Source of the DNA: Opitutaceae bacterium UBA2377
GTDB taxonomy: Bacteria; Verrucomicrobiota; Verrucomicrobiia; Opitutales; Opitutaceae
Assembly: GCA_002344205.1 (NCBI GenBank)
Contig: DDSZ01000005.1
Span: 97,228 to 117,366 of the forward strand
Reading direction: 5' to 3'
DNA length: 20,139 bases
Made by a program: the position numbers and the translations under genes. Position 1 is the stretch's first letter. Every line of letters starts with the position of its first letter. Shown here piece after piece: positions 7,788 to 18,166 of the stretch. A model generated the notes under the pieces. The model worked only from the letters and a program-made list of their open reading frames with translations. It was not told the origin of the DNA and did no database searches.

Positions 7788-8570
7788 ATGACCAACAAGC
7801 AACGCGTTGACCTGATCGCCCGCTACATCCGCGAGCACAAATACGCGGACCTGCACACCCTCGCCACCCGGTTCAGCGGCTCGCTCTCCACCGTGCGCCG
7901 CGCACTCGACCAGTTGGAGGCCGCCGGCCTCGTGCGCCGGCACCACGGCGGCGCCTCCCTCGTCGAGACCGACGCCGTCGCGCAGGAATACGATTTCATC
8001 GCCCGCAACCAGCGCCACCCCGACGAGAAATTCGCCATCGCCAGCCTCGTCGCCCGCGAGGTGCAGCCCGGCATGACCGTCATCCTCGACGGCGGCAGCA
8101 CCACCTACGCCGTCGCCCGCCTGCTCGTGGACAAGCGCCTGCAGGTCATCACCAACTCCCTGCCCGTCGCGAGCCTGTTCAGCGAGGTCGGCAGCGTGGA
8201 GACCATCGTCACCGGCGGCAGCATCTACAACCGCCTCGGCGTCGTCCTCGGCCCGCTCTGCGAGGATTCGCTCGGCCAGGTCCACGCCGATCTCGCCATC
8301 CTCGGCGGCGCCGGCATCACCGAAAACGGCGTCTGGAACCACAACTCGCTCATCGTCTCCGCGCAGCGCAAGATGATCGGCGCCGCCGAGCGCACGATCT
8401 TCGCGCTCGATAATTCCAAGTTCGGCCGCAAGGCGCTCAGCCTCACCACGCCTTTCGAGGCCGGGTTCACCATCGTGACGGACGTCCGGCCCGCCCCCTC
8501 CGTCGCCAAGGCCATCGGTGCCGCCGGCGCCAAGCTCACCCTCACCGGCGCCCGGGCCGGCCGCACCTGA
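7788..8570 (+). CDS. DeoR/GlpR-family transcriptional regulator
   Basis: A 260-residue regulator. The N-terminal winged helix-turn-helix is at about residues 1-57 (LHTLATRFSGSLSTVRRALDQLEAAG), ending in the family hallmark RRHHGGAS. The DeoRC effector domain follows and resembles sugar-phosphate isomerases. It has ILDGGSTT at about 99-106, IVTGGSIYNRLGVVLGP, ADLAILGGAGITENG and LDNSKFGRKAL. Such proteins usually repress sugar catabolic operons and release DNA when a phosphorylated sugar binds. The target is unknown, since the only cotranscribed partner seems to be the upstream glycosyltransferase. The ATG at 7788 has no Shine-Dalgarno but lies 3 bases after the previous stop, compatible with translational coupling. 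Confidence 0.92.
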   Translation: MTNKQRVDLIARYIREHKYADLHTLATRFSGSLSTVRRALDQLEAAGLVRRHHGGASLVETDAVAQEYDFIARNQRHPDEKFAIASLVAREVQPGMTVILDGGSTTYAVARLLVDKRLQVITNSLPVASLFSEVGSVETIVTGGSIYNRLGVVLGPLCEDSLGQVHADLAILGGAGITENGVWNHNSLIVSAQRKMIGAAERTIFALDNSKFGRKALSLTTPFEAGFTIVTDVRPAPSVAKAIGAAGAKLTLTGARAGRT

Positions 8571-8582
8571 TTTTTCCCGCGC

Positions 8583-8618
8583 GCCGGCTCCTGACAGCGT
8601 CCTGTCAGCAGTGCCGGC
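8583..8618. promoter_or_regulatory. Perfect palindrome upstream of uvrA
   Basis: CTGACAG (8591-8597), a 4-base spacer, then CTGTCAG (8602-8608) form a perfect 7-4-7 dyad. It is flanked on both sides by GCCGGC (8583-8588 and 8613-8618), which can extend the pairing with a small internal loop. It lies between the DeoR stop and the uvrA start. No T-run follows, so it is not a classic terminator. A dimeric-repressor operator for uvrA or a leader hairpin are both possible. The dyad is observed; its role is inferred. Confidence 0.5.
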
Positions 8619-8671
8619 CAATCGCGGTTCGCGAGTTGCCTTCCCCCGGCGGCTGCACTTCGTCACAACCC

Positions 8672-11600
8672 GTGGCCCAAACCGACTCTCCTTCCGCTCC
8701 CCATTGCATCCTGCTCCGCGGCGTGCGGCAGAACAACCTCAAGGGCTTCGACCTCGATCTCCCGCTCGGGCAATACATCGTCGTCACCGGCCTGAGCGGC
8801 GCGGGCAAATCCTCGCTCGTGTTCGACACCCTCCACGCCGAGGGCCAGCGGCGCTACGTCGAGACCTTCAGCGCCTACACCCGCCAGTTTCTCGACCTCC
8901 TCGCCCAGCCCCGGGTGGATGCGATCGAGAACATCCGCCCGTCCATCGCCATCGAACAGACCAACACCGTCAAAACCTCCCGCTCCACCGTGGGCACGAT
9001 GACGGAGCTCACCGATTTCTTCAAAGTCTGGTTCAGCCACGTCGCCGCCTGCTTCGATCCCGTCACCGGCGAACCGGTCGAGGATGACAGCCCGCAGACC
9101 GTCTGGACGAAGACCGCGGCGGCGCACCCGGGCCGGACCCTGCTGCTCGGTTTCAAGGTCACCCGGCCGGAAAACCTCACGTGGCCCGAGATCTTCCAAA
9201 ACCTCAAGGGCCAGTCCTACGTCCGCCTGCTCGCCGCCCGCGCCGATATCCCCGCGGAACTCACGCTCCACAAAATCGACGATCTGCTCGCAGCGACCGA
9301 GGCCGACCTCCGGGCCGCCATCACCGGCCCCGTCTTCGTGGTTCAGGACCGCATCGCCATCACCCCGGCAAACCGTTCCCGCTTCCTCGAGGCCGCGGAG
9401 ACCGCGCTGCATTTCGGGCAGGGCCAGGTCCACCTCTTCGGCGAGGCCGCCCCGGCCCTGCGCACGCCGCGCTTCGCCGAGCTCGGCCATTATTCGCGCG
9501 GCCTCCACTCGCCCAAGACCGGCCGCACCTTCCGCGCCGCGACCCCCGCGCTCTTCTCGTTCAACTCCCCGCTCGGCGCCTGCCCGCGCTGCCGCGGCTT
9601 CGGCCGCGTGATCGACATCGACTACCGGCTCGCCGTCCCCGACCAGTCCCTCTCCATCGCCGACGGCGCCATCAAGTGCTGGGAAAGCGACATCTACGGC
9701 GAATCGAAAAAAGACCTGCTGAAGTTTACCCGGCAGCGGAAGATTCCCACCGACATCCCCTTCGCATCGCTCACCGCGGAGCAGCAGGCCTTCATCATCG
9801 ACGGCGAGCCCGGCTACGGCGAGGAGAACGGCAAGACCTGGCCGCAATATTGGTATGGCGTGAAGGGATTTTTCCGCTGGCTGGAAAAGAACACCTACAA
9901 GATGCACGTGCGCGTCTTTCTCTCGCGCTACCGGGCCTACAATCCCTGCCCCGACTGCGGCGGCCGCCGCCTGCAGCCCGAGGCGCTTTGCTGGCAATGG
10001 CGCGGGAAAACGCTGCCCGAGCTGTATCAGCTGCCCGTCAACCAACTGCTGGCTTTGGTGGCGCAGGCGCAGCTCGGGCGCCCGGATTCGAAAATCCCGG
10101 CCGCGCACAGCGCGACGCTGGCGCACGATTCCATCCTCACGCGGCTGCGCTACCTCGAGCAGGTCGGCCTCGGTTATCTCACGCTCGACCGCTCCTCCAA
10201 AACGCTCTCCGGCGGCGAGGTGCAACGCGTCAACCTCACTTCCTGCCTGGGCACCTCGCTGGTGGACACGCTCTTCGTGCTCGACGAACCCAGCGTCGGC
10301 CTGCACCCGCGCGACATCGACCGGCTCATCGGCATCATCCGCTCCCTCACCGCGGCCGGCAACACCGTCGTCGTCGTCGAGCACGACGAGGCCATGATCC
10401 GCGCCGCCGATCATCTCATCGAGGTCGGCCCCGAGCCCGGCCACGGCGGCGGCCAAATCGTTTTCCAGGGCAACCTCGCCGGGATGCAGGCCGACGCCGC
10501 CAGCATCACCGGCCGCTACCTGTCCGGCCGCGAGCGCATCGAACCGCCGGCCACCACCCGGCCGGTCGACGCCTCCCGCCGTCCCGGCGCCGGCTGGCTG
10601 CGCTTTGAGGGCGTCACCAAACACAACCTGCAAAACCTCGGCTTCGCGCTGCCGCTCGGCCGGCTCGTGTGCCTGAGCGGCGTCTCCGGCTCCGGCAAAT
10701 CCACGCTGCTCGACAACGTCATCTACCAAGGGCTCCTCGCCCGGCGCAACCAGCTCACCGAGGACCCCGCCGTCATCGGCGCCATCCACGGCGACACCGG
10801 TTTCACCGAGATCGTGCTCGTGGACCAGTCACCGCTCTCCCGCACCCCGCGCTCCAACCCGGCCCTCTACACGGAAGCCTGGGACCTGATCCGCGAGCTC
10901 TACGCCCGCACCCCCGCGGCGGAGGCCGCCGGGTTCAACGCCGCCTCCTTCTCCTTCAACAGCGGCGAAGGCCGTTGCGACCATTGCCAGGGGCTCGGCT
11001 ACGAACGCGTCGAGATGCAGTTCCTGTCGGATGTCTTCGTGCCCTGCCCTGTCTGCGAGGGCCGGCGCTTCAAGCCCGAGGTCCTCGCCATCCGCTGGCA
11101 GGACCGCTCCGTCGCGGACCTTCTCACCACCAGCATCACCGCGGCGCTGCCGCTCTTTGCCGAGCATCCCGCCATCCGGCACCGGCTCGCCTCGCTCGAA
11201 TCCGTCGGCCTCGGCTACCTCACGCTCGGCCAGCCGCTCAACACCCTGAGCGGCGGCGAATCCCAGCGCCTGAAACTGGTGCGCTACCTTTCCGGCTTCA
11301 CCGGAGACATGCCAAAACCCAAAGTCCAAATCCCGGTGCTCGTCGCCAGCTCCCCGATCGAAAATCAAAAATCAAAAATCGAAAATCCAGCCGGAGCCCT
11401 GCTCTTGCTCGACGAGCCCACCACCGGGCTGCACCGCCACGACGTGAAGCGCCTGCTAACCGTGCTGCAGGCGCTGGTGGACGCGGGCCACAGCGTCGTC
11501 GTGATCGAGCACAACACCGATGTGCTCAAATCCGCCGACTGGCTCCTTGAGGTCGGTCCCGAGGCCGGCGCCGCCGGCGGCCGCATCATTGCCCAGGGCC

Positions 11601-14491
11601 CGCCCGCGCAGGTCGCCGCCGCCGGCACCGCCACCAGCCCCTTCCTCCGCGCCTCGCTCGACGATTGCGGAGTGCGGATTGTGGACCGCGGATTTCAAGC
11701 CGCCGAAGACCCCGCGCCTTACATTGCCGCCACTCCGCATTCCGCACTCCGCGCTCCGCAATTGACCATCTCCGGCGCGCGCGAAAACAACCTGAAGAAT
11801 CTTTCGCTCAGCATCCCGCACCACCAGCTCACCGTGGTCACCGGCGTCTCCGGCTCCGGCAAATCCACGCTGGCCTTCGACATCGTCTTCGCCGAGGGCC
11901 AGCGCCGGTTCATGGAGTCCATGTCGCCCTACGCGCGGCAGTTCGTCGAGCAACTGCCGCGGCCCGACCTCGACCGGCTCACCGGCATCCCGCCCACCGT
12001 CGCCATCGAGCAGCGCGTCACGCGCGGCTCGCGCAAGTCCACGGTCGCCACCATCACCGAGGTCGCCCAATACCTCCGCCTGCTCTACGCGCGGCTCGGC
12101 GTGCAGCACCACCCCGCTACCGACCGGCCCGTCACCCCGCTGTCGCCGGGCGCGCTGAAAAAACTCCTCCTGCGCGTCATGTTCGGGACGCCCAAGGCCA
12201 GGCAGGCGAAGCACCTCTACCTCTGCGCGCCGCTCATTCGCGGTCGCAAGGGCCACCACCAGCCCATCGCCGCCTGGATTGCCCGGCAGGGCTACGCCCT
12301 CATGCGGGCCGACGGCCGGCTCATCGCCGTGGAGGCCTTCACCAAGCTCGACCGCTACAAAGAACACGACATCGAGGTCGTCGTCGCCGACCTGAAGCGC
12401 GAGGCCCGCCCCGGCGAGGCGCTCGACACCGCGCTCCGCCTCGGCAAGGGCGCGTGCTTCCTGCTCACCCCGGGCGGGGAAATCCTCTCGTGGTTCTCCA
12501 CCACGCGGACCGACATCGAGACCGGTGAATCTTTTCCCGAGCTGGACCCGAAGCATTTTTCCTTCAACTCCCCGCGCGGCTGGTGCCCCACCTGCCGCGG
12601 CCACGGCCGCGTCTTTCCCTGGATGCTCGTGCCCACGGACGACGAGGAGGACCCGTTGGCCCGCCTCCGCGAATTCGGCCTCGACGCCGACGAGGATGTC
12701 GCCGACGAGGGCCGCCCCTGCCCCGACTGCGCCGGGGAGCGGCTCAACCGCACCAGCCGCGCGGTGAAGCTGCACTTTCTCCGCCGCCAGCCGCCGCTCT
12801 CGCTGCCCGCGCTGCTGCGCTGCACGCCCGCGGCGTTGCTTGCCCATCTCCGCAACCTCGCGCTCGACGCGCGGGGCCGGCTCATCGCGCACGACATTCT
12901 CCGGCAAATCGCGGAGCGCCTGAAGTTCCTCGACCACGTCGGCCTCGGCTACCTCGCCCTCGACCGCCCGACGGAAACGCTCTCCGGCGGCGAGGCCCAG
13001 CGCATCCGCCTCGCCGCGCAGCTCGGCTCCAATCTCTCCGGCGTGCTCTATGTGCTCGACGAGCCCTCCATCGGCCTGCACGCCCGCGACAACGACCGGC
13101 TCATCGACACGCTCCAGGCGCTCCGCGCCAAGGGCAACACCCTGCTGGTCGTCGAGCACGACGACGAACTCATGAACCGCGCCGACGGCATCATCGATCT
13201 CGGGCCCGGCGCCGGCATTCATGGCGGCGAATTGCTGGCCCAAGGCGCGCCGGCCGAGATCAAGCGCAGCGATTCCTCGCTGACCGGGCTGTTTCTCACC
13301 CAAGGCATCAAACACCCCCTCCCCGGTTCCTACCGCCCGCTGCCGGAGGTTGCCAAACGAAAACCCAAGGTCGAAAGCTGGCTCACACTCACCGGCGTCC
13401 GGTTTCGCAACCTGAAGGGTTTTGACCTCCGCCTGCCGCTCGGCCGGCTGATCATGGCCGCCGGCCCCAGCGGTGCCGGCAAATCCACACTCTTCCGCGA
13501 TGTGCTTCACCCTGCGGTCGCCTGCGCCATCAAGTCAGGAAAAAACCGCCTCAGCGGAAAGGCCTTTGTTCGCCATACGAACATTGCCGGTGAAGGCGCG
13601 CGCTTTACCGCGCTCACCGGCGCCACCGGCTTCAAATCGGTCATCGAGGTGGACCAGTCGCCCATCGGCAAAACCCCGCGCTCCACGCCCGCCACCTATC
13701 TCGGCATCTTCGACCTCATCCGCCAGTTCTTCGCCGCGCTGCCCGAGGCGAAGATGCGCGGCTACAACGCGTCGCGCTTCTCCTTCAACACCGCGGGCGG
13801 CCGCTGCGAGACCTGCGCCGGTGGCGGCCGCATCAAGCTCGAGATGGCCTTCATGCCGAACACCTACCTGCCCTGCGACGATTGCGGCGGCCTGCGCTAC
13901 GGACCGGAGCTGGCCGACATCACCTGGAAGGGCCGCACCATCGGCGCGGTGCTGCAGCTCACGTTCGAGGAGGCCGCGGTCTTCTTCGACTTCCACTCCC
14001 AGCTCTCCGCCGTCTGCCGGCTCATGGTGGATTGCGGACTCGGCTACCTCACGCTCGGCCAAAGTTCGCCCACCCTGTCCGGCGGCGAGGCCCAGCGGCT
14101 CAAGCTTGTCACCGAGCTGGCCCGCGGCCTCCAGACCTATACCGAGCGCTCCCGCGGCCTCGCCGTCCGCAACCTTTACCTGCTGGAGGAGCCGACCATC
14201 GGCCTGCATCTCAGCGACTGTGAAAAACTCATCCGTGTGCTGCACTCGCTCGTGGACCAGGGCCACACCGTCGTCGTGATCGAGCACCACCTCGACCTGC
14301 TCGCCGAGGCCGACTATATCGTGGAACTCGGCCCCGTCGGCGGCCCCGCCGGCGGCGAACTCATCTATCAGGGACCGCTTGCCGGACTGCTCAAAGTAAA
14401 GCGCAGCCCCACCGCCCCCTACCTGCGCGACAAGCTCAAGCCGTCGCCAGGCTCGCGTCGTGGGCCTTCACGGCGTCGCCCACCACCTTGA
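8672..14491 (+). CDS. uvrA: Tandem-fused double UvrA, excinuclease ABC subunit A
   Basis: UvrA is the DNA-damage sensor of nucleotide excision repair. Normal UvrA is about 940 aa with two ABC ATPase modules; this protein is about 1,939 aa with four. Walker A glycines are at G40, G670, G1058 and G1598; LSGGE signatures at 512, 859, 1437 and 1802; Walker B at D538, D914, D1463 and E1839. The fourth Walker B reads LLEEP instead of LLDEP. Zinc motifs CxxC-x19-CxxC are intact in modules 2 (C769/C772/C792/C795) and 4 (C1712/C1715/C1735/C1738). In modules 1 and 3 the first CxxC pair of the usual N-terminal zinc site is absent: the segment before FSFNSP has no cysteine pair, and only CPRC/CPTC remains. 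Residues about 881-905 and 999-1030 are encoded by heptanucleotide repeats. The start is uncertain: GTG 8672 ([10 protein letters not shown]) is preferred, TTG 8636 adds 12 residues, and no Shine-Dalgarno favours either. The last 56 bases overlap the opposing response-regulator gene. Confidence 0.93.
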   Translation: MAQTDSPSAPHCILLRGVRQNNLKGFDLDLPLGQYIVVTGLSGAGKSSLVFDTLHAEGQRRYVETFSAYTRQFLDLLAQPRVDAIENIRPSIAIEQTNTVKTSRSTVGTMTELTDFFKVWFSHVAACFDPVTGEPVEDDSPQTVWTKTAAAHPGRTLLLGFKVTRPENLTWPEIFQNLKGQSYVRLLAARADIPAELTLHKIDDLLAATEADLRAAITGPVFVVQDRIAITPANRSRFLEAAETALHFGQGQVHLFGEAAPALRTPRFAELGHYSRGLHSPKTGRTFRAATPALFSFNSPLGACPRCRGFGRVIDIDYRLAVPDQSLSIADGAIKCWESDIYGESKKDLLKFTRQRKIPTDIPFASLTAEQQAFIIDGEPGYGEENGKTWPQYWYGVKGFFRWLEKNTYKMHVRVFLSRYRAYNPCPDCGGRRLQPEALCWQWRGKTLPELYQLPVNQLLALVAQAQLGRPDSKIPAAHSATLAHDSILTRLRYLEQVGLGYLTLDRSSKTLSGGEVQRVNLTSCLGTSLVDTLFVLDEPSVGLHPRDIDRLIGIIRSLTAAGNTVVVVEHDEAMIRAADHLIEVGPEPGHGGGQIVFQGNLAGMQADAASITGRYLSGRERIEPPATTRPVDASRRPGAGWLRFEGVTKHNLQNLGFALPLGRLVCLSGVSGSGKSTLLDNVIYQGLLARRNQLTEDPAVIGAIHGDTGFTEIVLVDQSPLSRTPRSNPALYTEAWDLIRELYARTPAAEAAGFNAASFSFNSGEGRCDHCQGLGYERVEMQFLSDVFVPCPVCEGRRFKPEVLAIRWQDRSVADLLTTSITAALPLFAEHPAIRHRLASLESVGLGYLTLGQPLNTLSGGESQRLKLVRYLSGFTGDMPKPKVQIPVLVASSPIENQKSKIENPAGALLLLDEPTTGLHRHDVKRLLTVLQALVDAGHSVVVIEHNTDVLKSADWLLEVGPEAGAAGGRIIAQGPPAQVAAAGTATSPFLRASLDDCGVRIVDRGFQAAEDPAPYIAATPHSALRAPQLTISGARENNLKNLSLSIPHHQLTVVTGVSGSGKSTLAFDIVFAEGQRRFMESMSPYARQFVEQLPRPDLDRLTGIPPTVAIEQRVTRGSRKSTVATITEVAQYLRLLYARLGVQHHPATDRPVTPLSPGALKKLLLRVMFGTPKARQAKHLYLCAPLIRGRKGHHQPIAAWIARQGYALMRADGRLIAVEAFTKLDRYKEHDIEVVVADLKREARPGEALDTALRLGKGACFLLTPGGEILSWFSTTRTDIETGESFPELDPKHFSFNSPRGWCPTCRGHGRVFPWMLVPTDDEEDPLARLREFGLDADEDVADEGRPCPDCAGERLNRTSRAVKLHFLRRQPPLSLPALLRCTPAALLAHLRNLALDARGRLIAHDILRQIAERLKFLDHVGLGYLALDRPTETLSGGEAQRIRLAAQLGSNLSGVLYVLDEPSIGLHARDNDRLIDTLQALRAKGNTLLVVEHDDELMNRADGIIDLGPGAGIHGGELLAQGAPAEIKRSDSSLTGLFLTQGIKHPLPGSYRPLPEVAKRKPKVESWLTLTGVRFRNLKGFDLRLPLGRLIMAAGPSGAGKSTLFRDVLHPAVACAIKSGKNRLSGKAFVRHTNIAGEGARFTALTGATGFKSVIEVDQSPIGKTPRSTPATYLGIFDLIRQFFAALPEAKMRGYNASRFSFNTAGGRCETCAGGGRIKLEMAFMPNTYLPCDDCGGLRYGPELADITWKGRTIGAVLQLTFEEAAVFFDFHSQLSAVCRLMVDCGLGYLTLGQSSPTLSGGEAQRLKLVTELARGLQTYTERSRGLAVRNLYLLEEPTIGLHLSDCEKLIRVLHSLVDQGHTVVVIEHHLDLLAEADYIVELGPVGGPAGGELIYQGPLAGLLKVKRSPTAPYLRDKLKPSPGSRRGPSRRRPPP
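11312..11386 (+). repeat. Heptanucleotide repeat arrays inside uvrA, module 2
   Basis: Two arrays flank a short spacer: three CCAAANN units (CCAAAAC, CCAAAGT, CCAAATC; 11312-11332) and four CRAAAAT units (CGAAAAT, CAAAAAT, CAAAAAT, CGAAAAT; 11359-11386). They are A-rich within a GC-rich gene. They are translated in frame (KPKVQIP and [10 protein letters not shown]) as an insertion of about 30 residues between the LSGGE signature and Walker B, where ordinary UvrA has about 12-15 residues. Confidence 0.8.
11666..11760 (+). repeat. Inverted pair of heptanucleotide arrays in the uvrA unit junction
   Basis: Left array: TGCGGAG, TGCGGAT, TGTGGAC, CGCGGAT (11666-11693). Right array: CTCCGCA, TTCCGCA, CTCCGCG, CTCCGCA (11733-11760). 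The right array is the reverse complement type of the left one (for example ATTGCGGAG at 11664-11672 pairs with CTCCGCAAT at 11754-11762), so the DNA or mRNA can form a long imperfect hairpin. It encodes roughly residues 999-1030, the linker between UvrA unit 1 and unit 2, without breaking the frame. Confidence 0.8.
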
Positions 14492-14861
14492 TCAGCTCGG
14501 TCATCGGCACCGGTTTCAGCAGGTAGCGGAACAGCCCGGCCTCGTTGACGCTGCGCAGCAGCATCTCGGGCTTCATGTAGCCCGTGACGAGGATCCGCTG
14601 CATGTGCGGGTATTCCTCCCGCGCGCGGACGAGGAAGCTCATGCCGTTGCCGCCGGGCATCAGGTGGTCGGCAAGGACGACCTTGAAGCTGCGCTTGTGC
14701 AGGATGAACTCCGCCTCGCGGACCGACGTGGCGGTGGCGATTTCAAAGTGCGGCGAGAGCGCCTGCACAAAAATATCCAGCAGCGGCCGTTCATCGTCGA
14801 TCAGCAGGACCGCGGGCTTGCTGGGGGCAACTGGCTCGGCTTGGGCGTCTCCGGCGTTCAT
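14436..14861 (-). CDS. Single-domain response regulator (receiver only)
   Basis: A 141-residue CheY-like receiver with no output domain. Acidic pocket D22/D23 (LLIDDE), phospho-acceptor D65 in VVLADHLMP, the conserved Thr in ILVTGY and Lys in YLLKPV are all present. The segment TGYMKPEMLLRSVNEAGLFRYLLKP resembles receivers of hybrid kinases and RpfG-type regulators. I chose the ATG at 14861-14859 (MNAGDAQAEP); an earlier start adds 12 unconvincing residues. No histidine kinase is adjacent. The last 56 bases are antisense to the uvrA 3' end. It is divergent from the ankyrin gene, with 128 bases between start codons. Function beyond phosphosignalling is unknown. Confidence 0.9.
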   Translation of the reverse strand: MNAGDAQAEPVAPSKPAVLLIDDERPLLDIFVQALSPHFEIATATSVREAEFILHKRSFKVVLADHLMPGGNGMSFLVRAREEYPHMQRILVTGYMKPEMLLRSVNEAGLFRYLLKPVPMTELIKVVGDAVKAHDASLATA

Positions 14862-14989
14862 GAGCCCGCAGCGTGCATCCCGGGTGCTGCATGGCAAATG
14901 CTTTTAGCGGGACCGGCACCGCCGGCCGGCCGGCTTTGGGATTGCCTCGTGGCAGCAAGTGATCTTCGCTCAAGTCCGTCGCTAACAAC

Positions 14990-16009
14990 ATGGAGAACTT
15001 GGATTTGCACACTGCCGCCCGCGAGGGAACCTTGGGCGCGCAACCCTTCGACCGCCCTTCCCTCCTCGCGCGCAATGCCGCCGGCAACACCCCGCTCCAT
15101 GTTGCCGCCAAATACGGTCACCTCGACCAGATCCCCGCCGCCCTGCTGAGCCCCGCGGATTTTGGCCTCAAGAACGACCTGGGCTACACGCCGCTGCATC
15201 ACGCCGCCCTCGGCGGTCACCTCGACCAGATTCCCCCGGACGTGCTGACGACCGCCGCGCTCACGCAGCGCAGCAATTCCGGTTACACCGTCGGCCATGT
15301 CGCCGCCGCGCACGGCCACCTCGGCCAGATTCCCGCCGCCCTGCTCACGCCCGAGGTCTTCGAGCTCAAAACCGACCTCGGCGGCACGCTCCTGCACGAA
15401 GCCGCGGAAAACGGTGCCGTGGACCGTTTCCCCGCCGCCCAGATCACGGCGGCCAGCCTCGCCCGCAAGAATATCGGCGGCGAAACGGTGTTTCACGTCG
15501 CCGCGCTCAACGGGCACCTGGACCAGATTCCCTCCGGGTTCCTCACCGCCGCCGCCCTGCTGGAGGTGACCAACTCCGGCGACACCGTTTTCCACGCCGC
15601 CGCCATCTCCGGCCACCTCGGCCAGGTGCCCGCCGCGCTGCTCACGCACGACCACCTCATCCTCGCCAGCAAATCCGGGTTCACCGCCATCCACGCCGCG
15701 GCCGAAACCGGCCAGCTCGACCGCATCCCCGTCGGCCAGCTCACGCGCGACCTGCTGCTCACCCGCAACGACAACGGCGACACCCCGCTCCACGCGGCGG
15801 CCTACGAGGGTCACCTCGAGCAGATTCCCGCGCCCCTTTTCGACGCTGCCCTGCTCAACGTGCGCAACTACGACGGCCTCACCGTCGGCCGGCTCGCCGT
15901 CGAACGCGGGCACGCCGCGCAGATTCCCGCGCCCTTCCGACCCAAGCCGCCCGGCCCGCTCCAGCGCCTCGGCCTCAAGCTCGGCATCTCCCGCCCGCCG
16001 TTCGCCTGA
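14990..16009 (+). CDS. Ankyrin-repeat protein with exact 33-residue period
   Basis: A 339-residue protein made almost entirely of ankyrin repeats, which mediate protein-protein contacts. From G32 onward nine units follow each other with an exact 33-residue (99-bp) period. Each begins GxTxxHxAAxxGHLxQIP (for example GNTPLHVAAKYGHLDQIP, then GYTPLHHAALGGHLDQIP) and has a second half of type xxLLTxxxLxxxN. A degenerate unit (LHTAAREGTLGAQP) precedes them, and the last repeat runs into a short Pro-rich tail (RPKPPGPLQR). The HLDQIP...LLT signature marks a bacterial ankyrin subtype. No signal peptide or membrane segment is visible, so it is probably cytoplasmic. The partner is unknown; the divergent receiver protein is a possible but unproven one. 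A hairpin follows the stop. Confidence 0.92.
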   Translation: MENLDLHTAAREGTLGAQPFDRPSLLARNAAGNTPLHVAAKYGHLDQIPAALLSPADFGLKNDLGYTPLHHAALGGHLDQIPPDVLTTAALTQRSNSGYTVGHVAAAHGHLGQIPAALLTPEVFELKTDLGGTLLHEAAENGAVDRFPAAQITAASLARKNIGGETVFHVAALNGHLDQIPSGFLTAAALLEVTNSGDTVFHAAAISGHLGQVPAALLTHDHLILASKSGFTAIHAAAETGQLDRIPVGQLTRDLLLTRNDNGDTPLHAAAYEGHLEQIPAPLFDAALLNVRNYDGLTVGRLAVERGHAAQIPAPFRPKPPGPLQRLGLKLGISRPPFA

Positions 16010-16013
16010 TCCG

Positions 16014-17380
<1,367 letters not shown>

Positions 17381-17397
17381 GCCCTCCTGTGCTTCCC

Positions 17398-17427
17398 GGC
17401 CGGGCATCATCGCCCGGCCTTTTTTTT
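17398..17427 (+). terminator. Intrinsic terminator of eno
   Basis: GGCCGGGC-ATCATC-GCCCGGCC is a perfect 8-bp GC stem with a 6-base loop, followed directly by eight T residues. It begins 17 bases after the eno stop. This is the clearest Rho-independent terminator in the window. Confidence 0.93.
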
Positions 17428-17496
17428 GGACGAGACGGACGGTGCGCGCTCAGGGATAACCTCGACGGGGCCGCCCCGAAACCTACCTTCGGAACC

Positions 17497-18153
17497 ATGA
17501 GGTCTCCCTCCGCGCTCTCACTGCTTGTTCTCACCGTGAGTCTGCCGTTGTCCGCCTTCGCCGCCGAGGCGGTCGAGCCTCCGGCGGAAACGCCGCGGAC
17601 GAACATGAAGAGCCTCCTGCGAGCCCGCATCGCGGAGGACGCCAGGAAGGCCGAAGCCAGGCCGGGGGAAACGAAGCCATCATCATCCACTCCGCCGCCG
17701 GCCACCGAGGGCACGCCGGCTCCCGCCGCCGCAGGGGCGGCCACGCCGGGCAAAGCCGGTGCGGCATCGACGCCCACCCGCAAGGAGACGCCCAAGGAGC
17801 CGGCCACCGTGCTGCCCAAGGTCGAGGTGAGGAAGGATCGCATCACCGTGCTCGACCAGCAGCTCGCGAAACAGGAGCAGGACATCGCGCGGGAACGGAA
17901 GAACCTGAAGCCCTCCGAGGCCGACCTCGCGCTCAACGACCTCAAGGTTGCGCAACCCCTTTCGATTTTTGGCGGCGAGTCGGCGCAGTTCCGGCAGCGG
18001 GTCGCCAGCGAACGCGTGCAATTGATGGAAGCGGAGAAGGACATCATCGAGGCCATCGCGCGCGCCCGCACGAAGGCGGAGAAAGCGGAGCTGCAAAAAC
18101 AGCTCGACGAGATCCGCACTTTTCGCCGCGAACTCGACAAGACGCTGCGATAG
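17497..18153 (+). CDS. Exported coiled-coil protein of unknown function
   Basis: A 218-residue protein. The N-terminus is a Sec-type signal peptide: MRS, then hydrophobic ALSLLVLTVSLPLSAF, with a likely cleavage after AFAA (residue 23). The mature part has a short charged segment (KSLLRARIAEDARKAEA), a Pro/Ala/Thr-rich flexible linker at about residues 45-105, and a charged C-terminal region from about 115 to the end with heptad-like helices (VLDQQLAKQEQDIARERKNL; MEAEKDIIEAIARARTKAEK), which I read as coiled coil. No cysteine lipobox or catalytic motif is seen. It sits behind the eno terminator and so has its own promoter, which I cannot place. I do not recognise the family; a structural or envelope-associated role is a guess. 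Confidence 0.7.
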   Translation: MRSPSALSLLVLTVSLPLSAFAAEAVEPPAETPRTNMKSLLRARIAEDARKAEARPGETKPSSSTPPPATEGTPAPAAAGAATPGKAGAASTPTRKETPKEPATVLPKVEVRKDRITVLDQQLAKQEQDIARERKNLKPSEADLALNDLKVAQPLSIFGGESAQFRQRVASERVQLMEAEKDIIEAIARARTKAEKAELQKQLDEIRTFRRELDKTLR

Positions 18154-18166
18154 TTTCCGGTGCAGG

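Noticed and set aside
8591..8608. E. coli-type LexA box
   Set aside because: The half-sites are in the opposite order (ACAG-N4-CTGT core instead of CTGT-N8-ACAG), so the known consensus is not met.
11359..11386. CRISPR array
   Set aside because: Units are contiguous 7-mers without spacers and lie inside a coding sequence; no cas genes are present.
8663..13510. Two long minus-strand frames (about 700 codons each) opposite uvrA
   Set aside because: Antisense shadows of uvrA without any domain signature.
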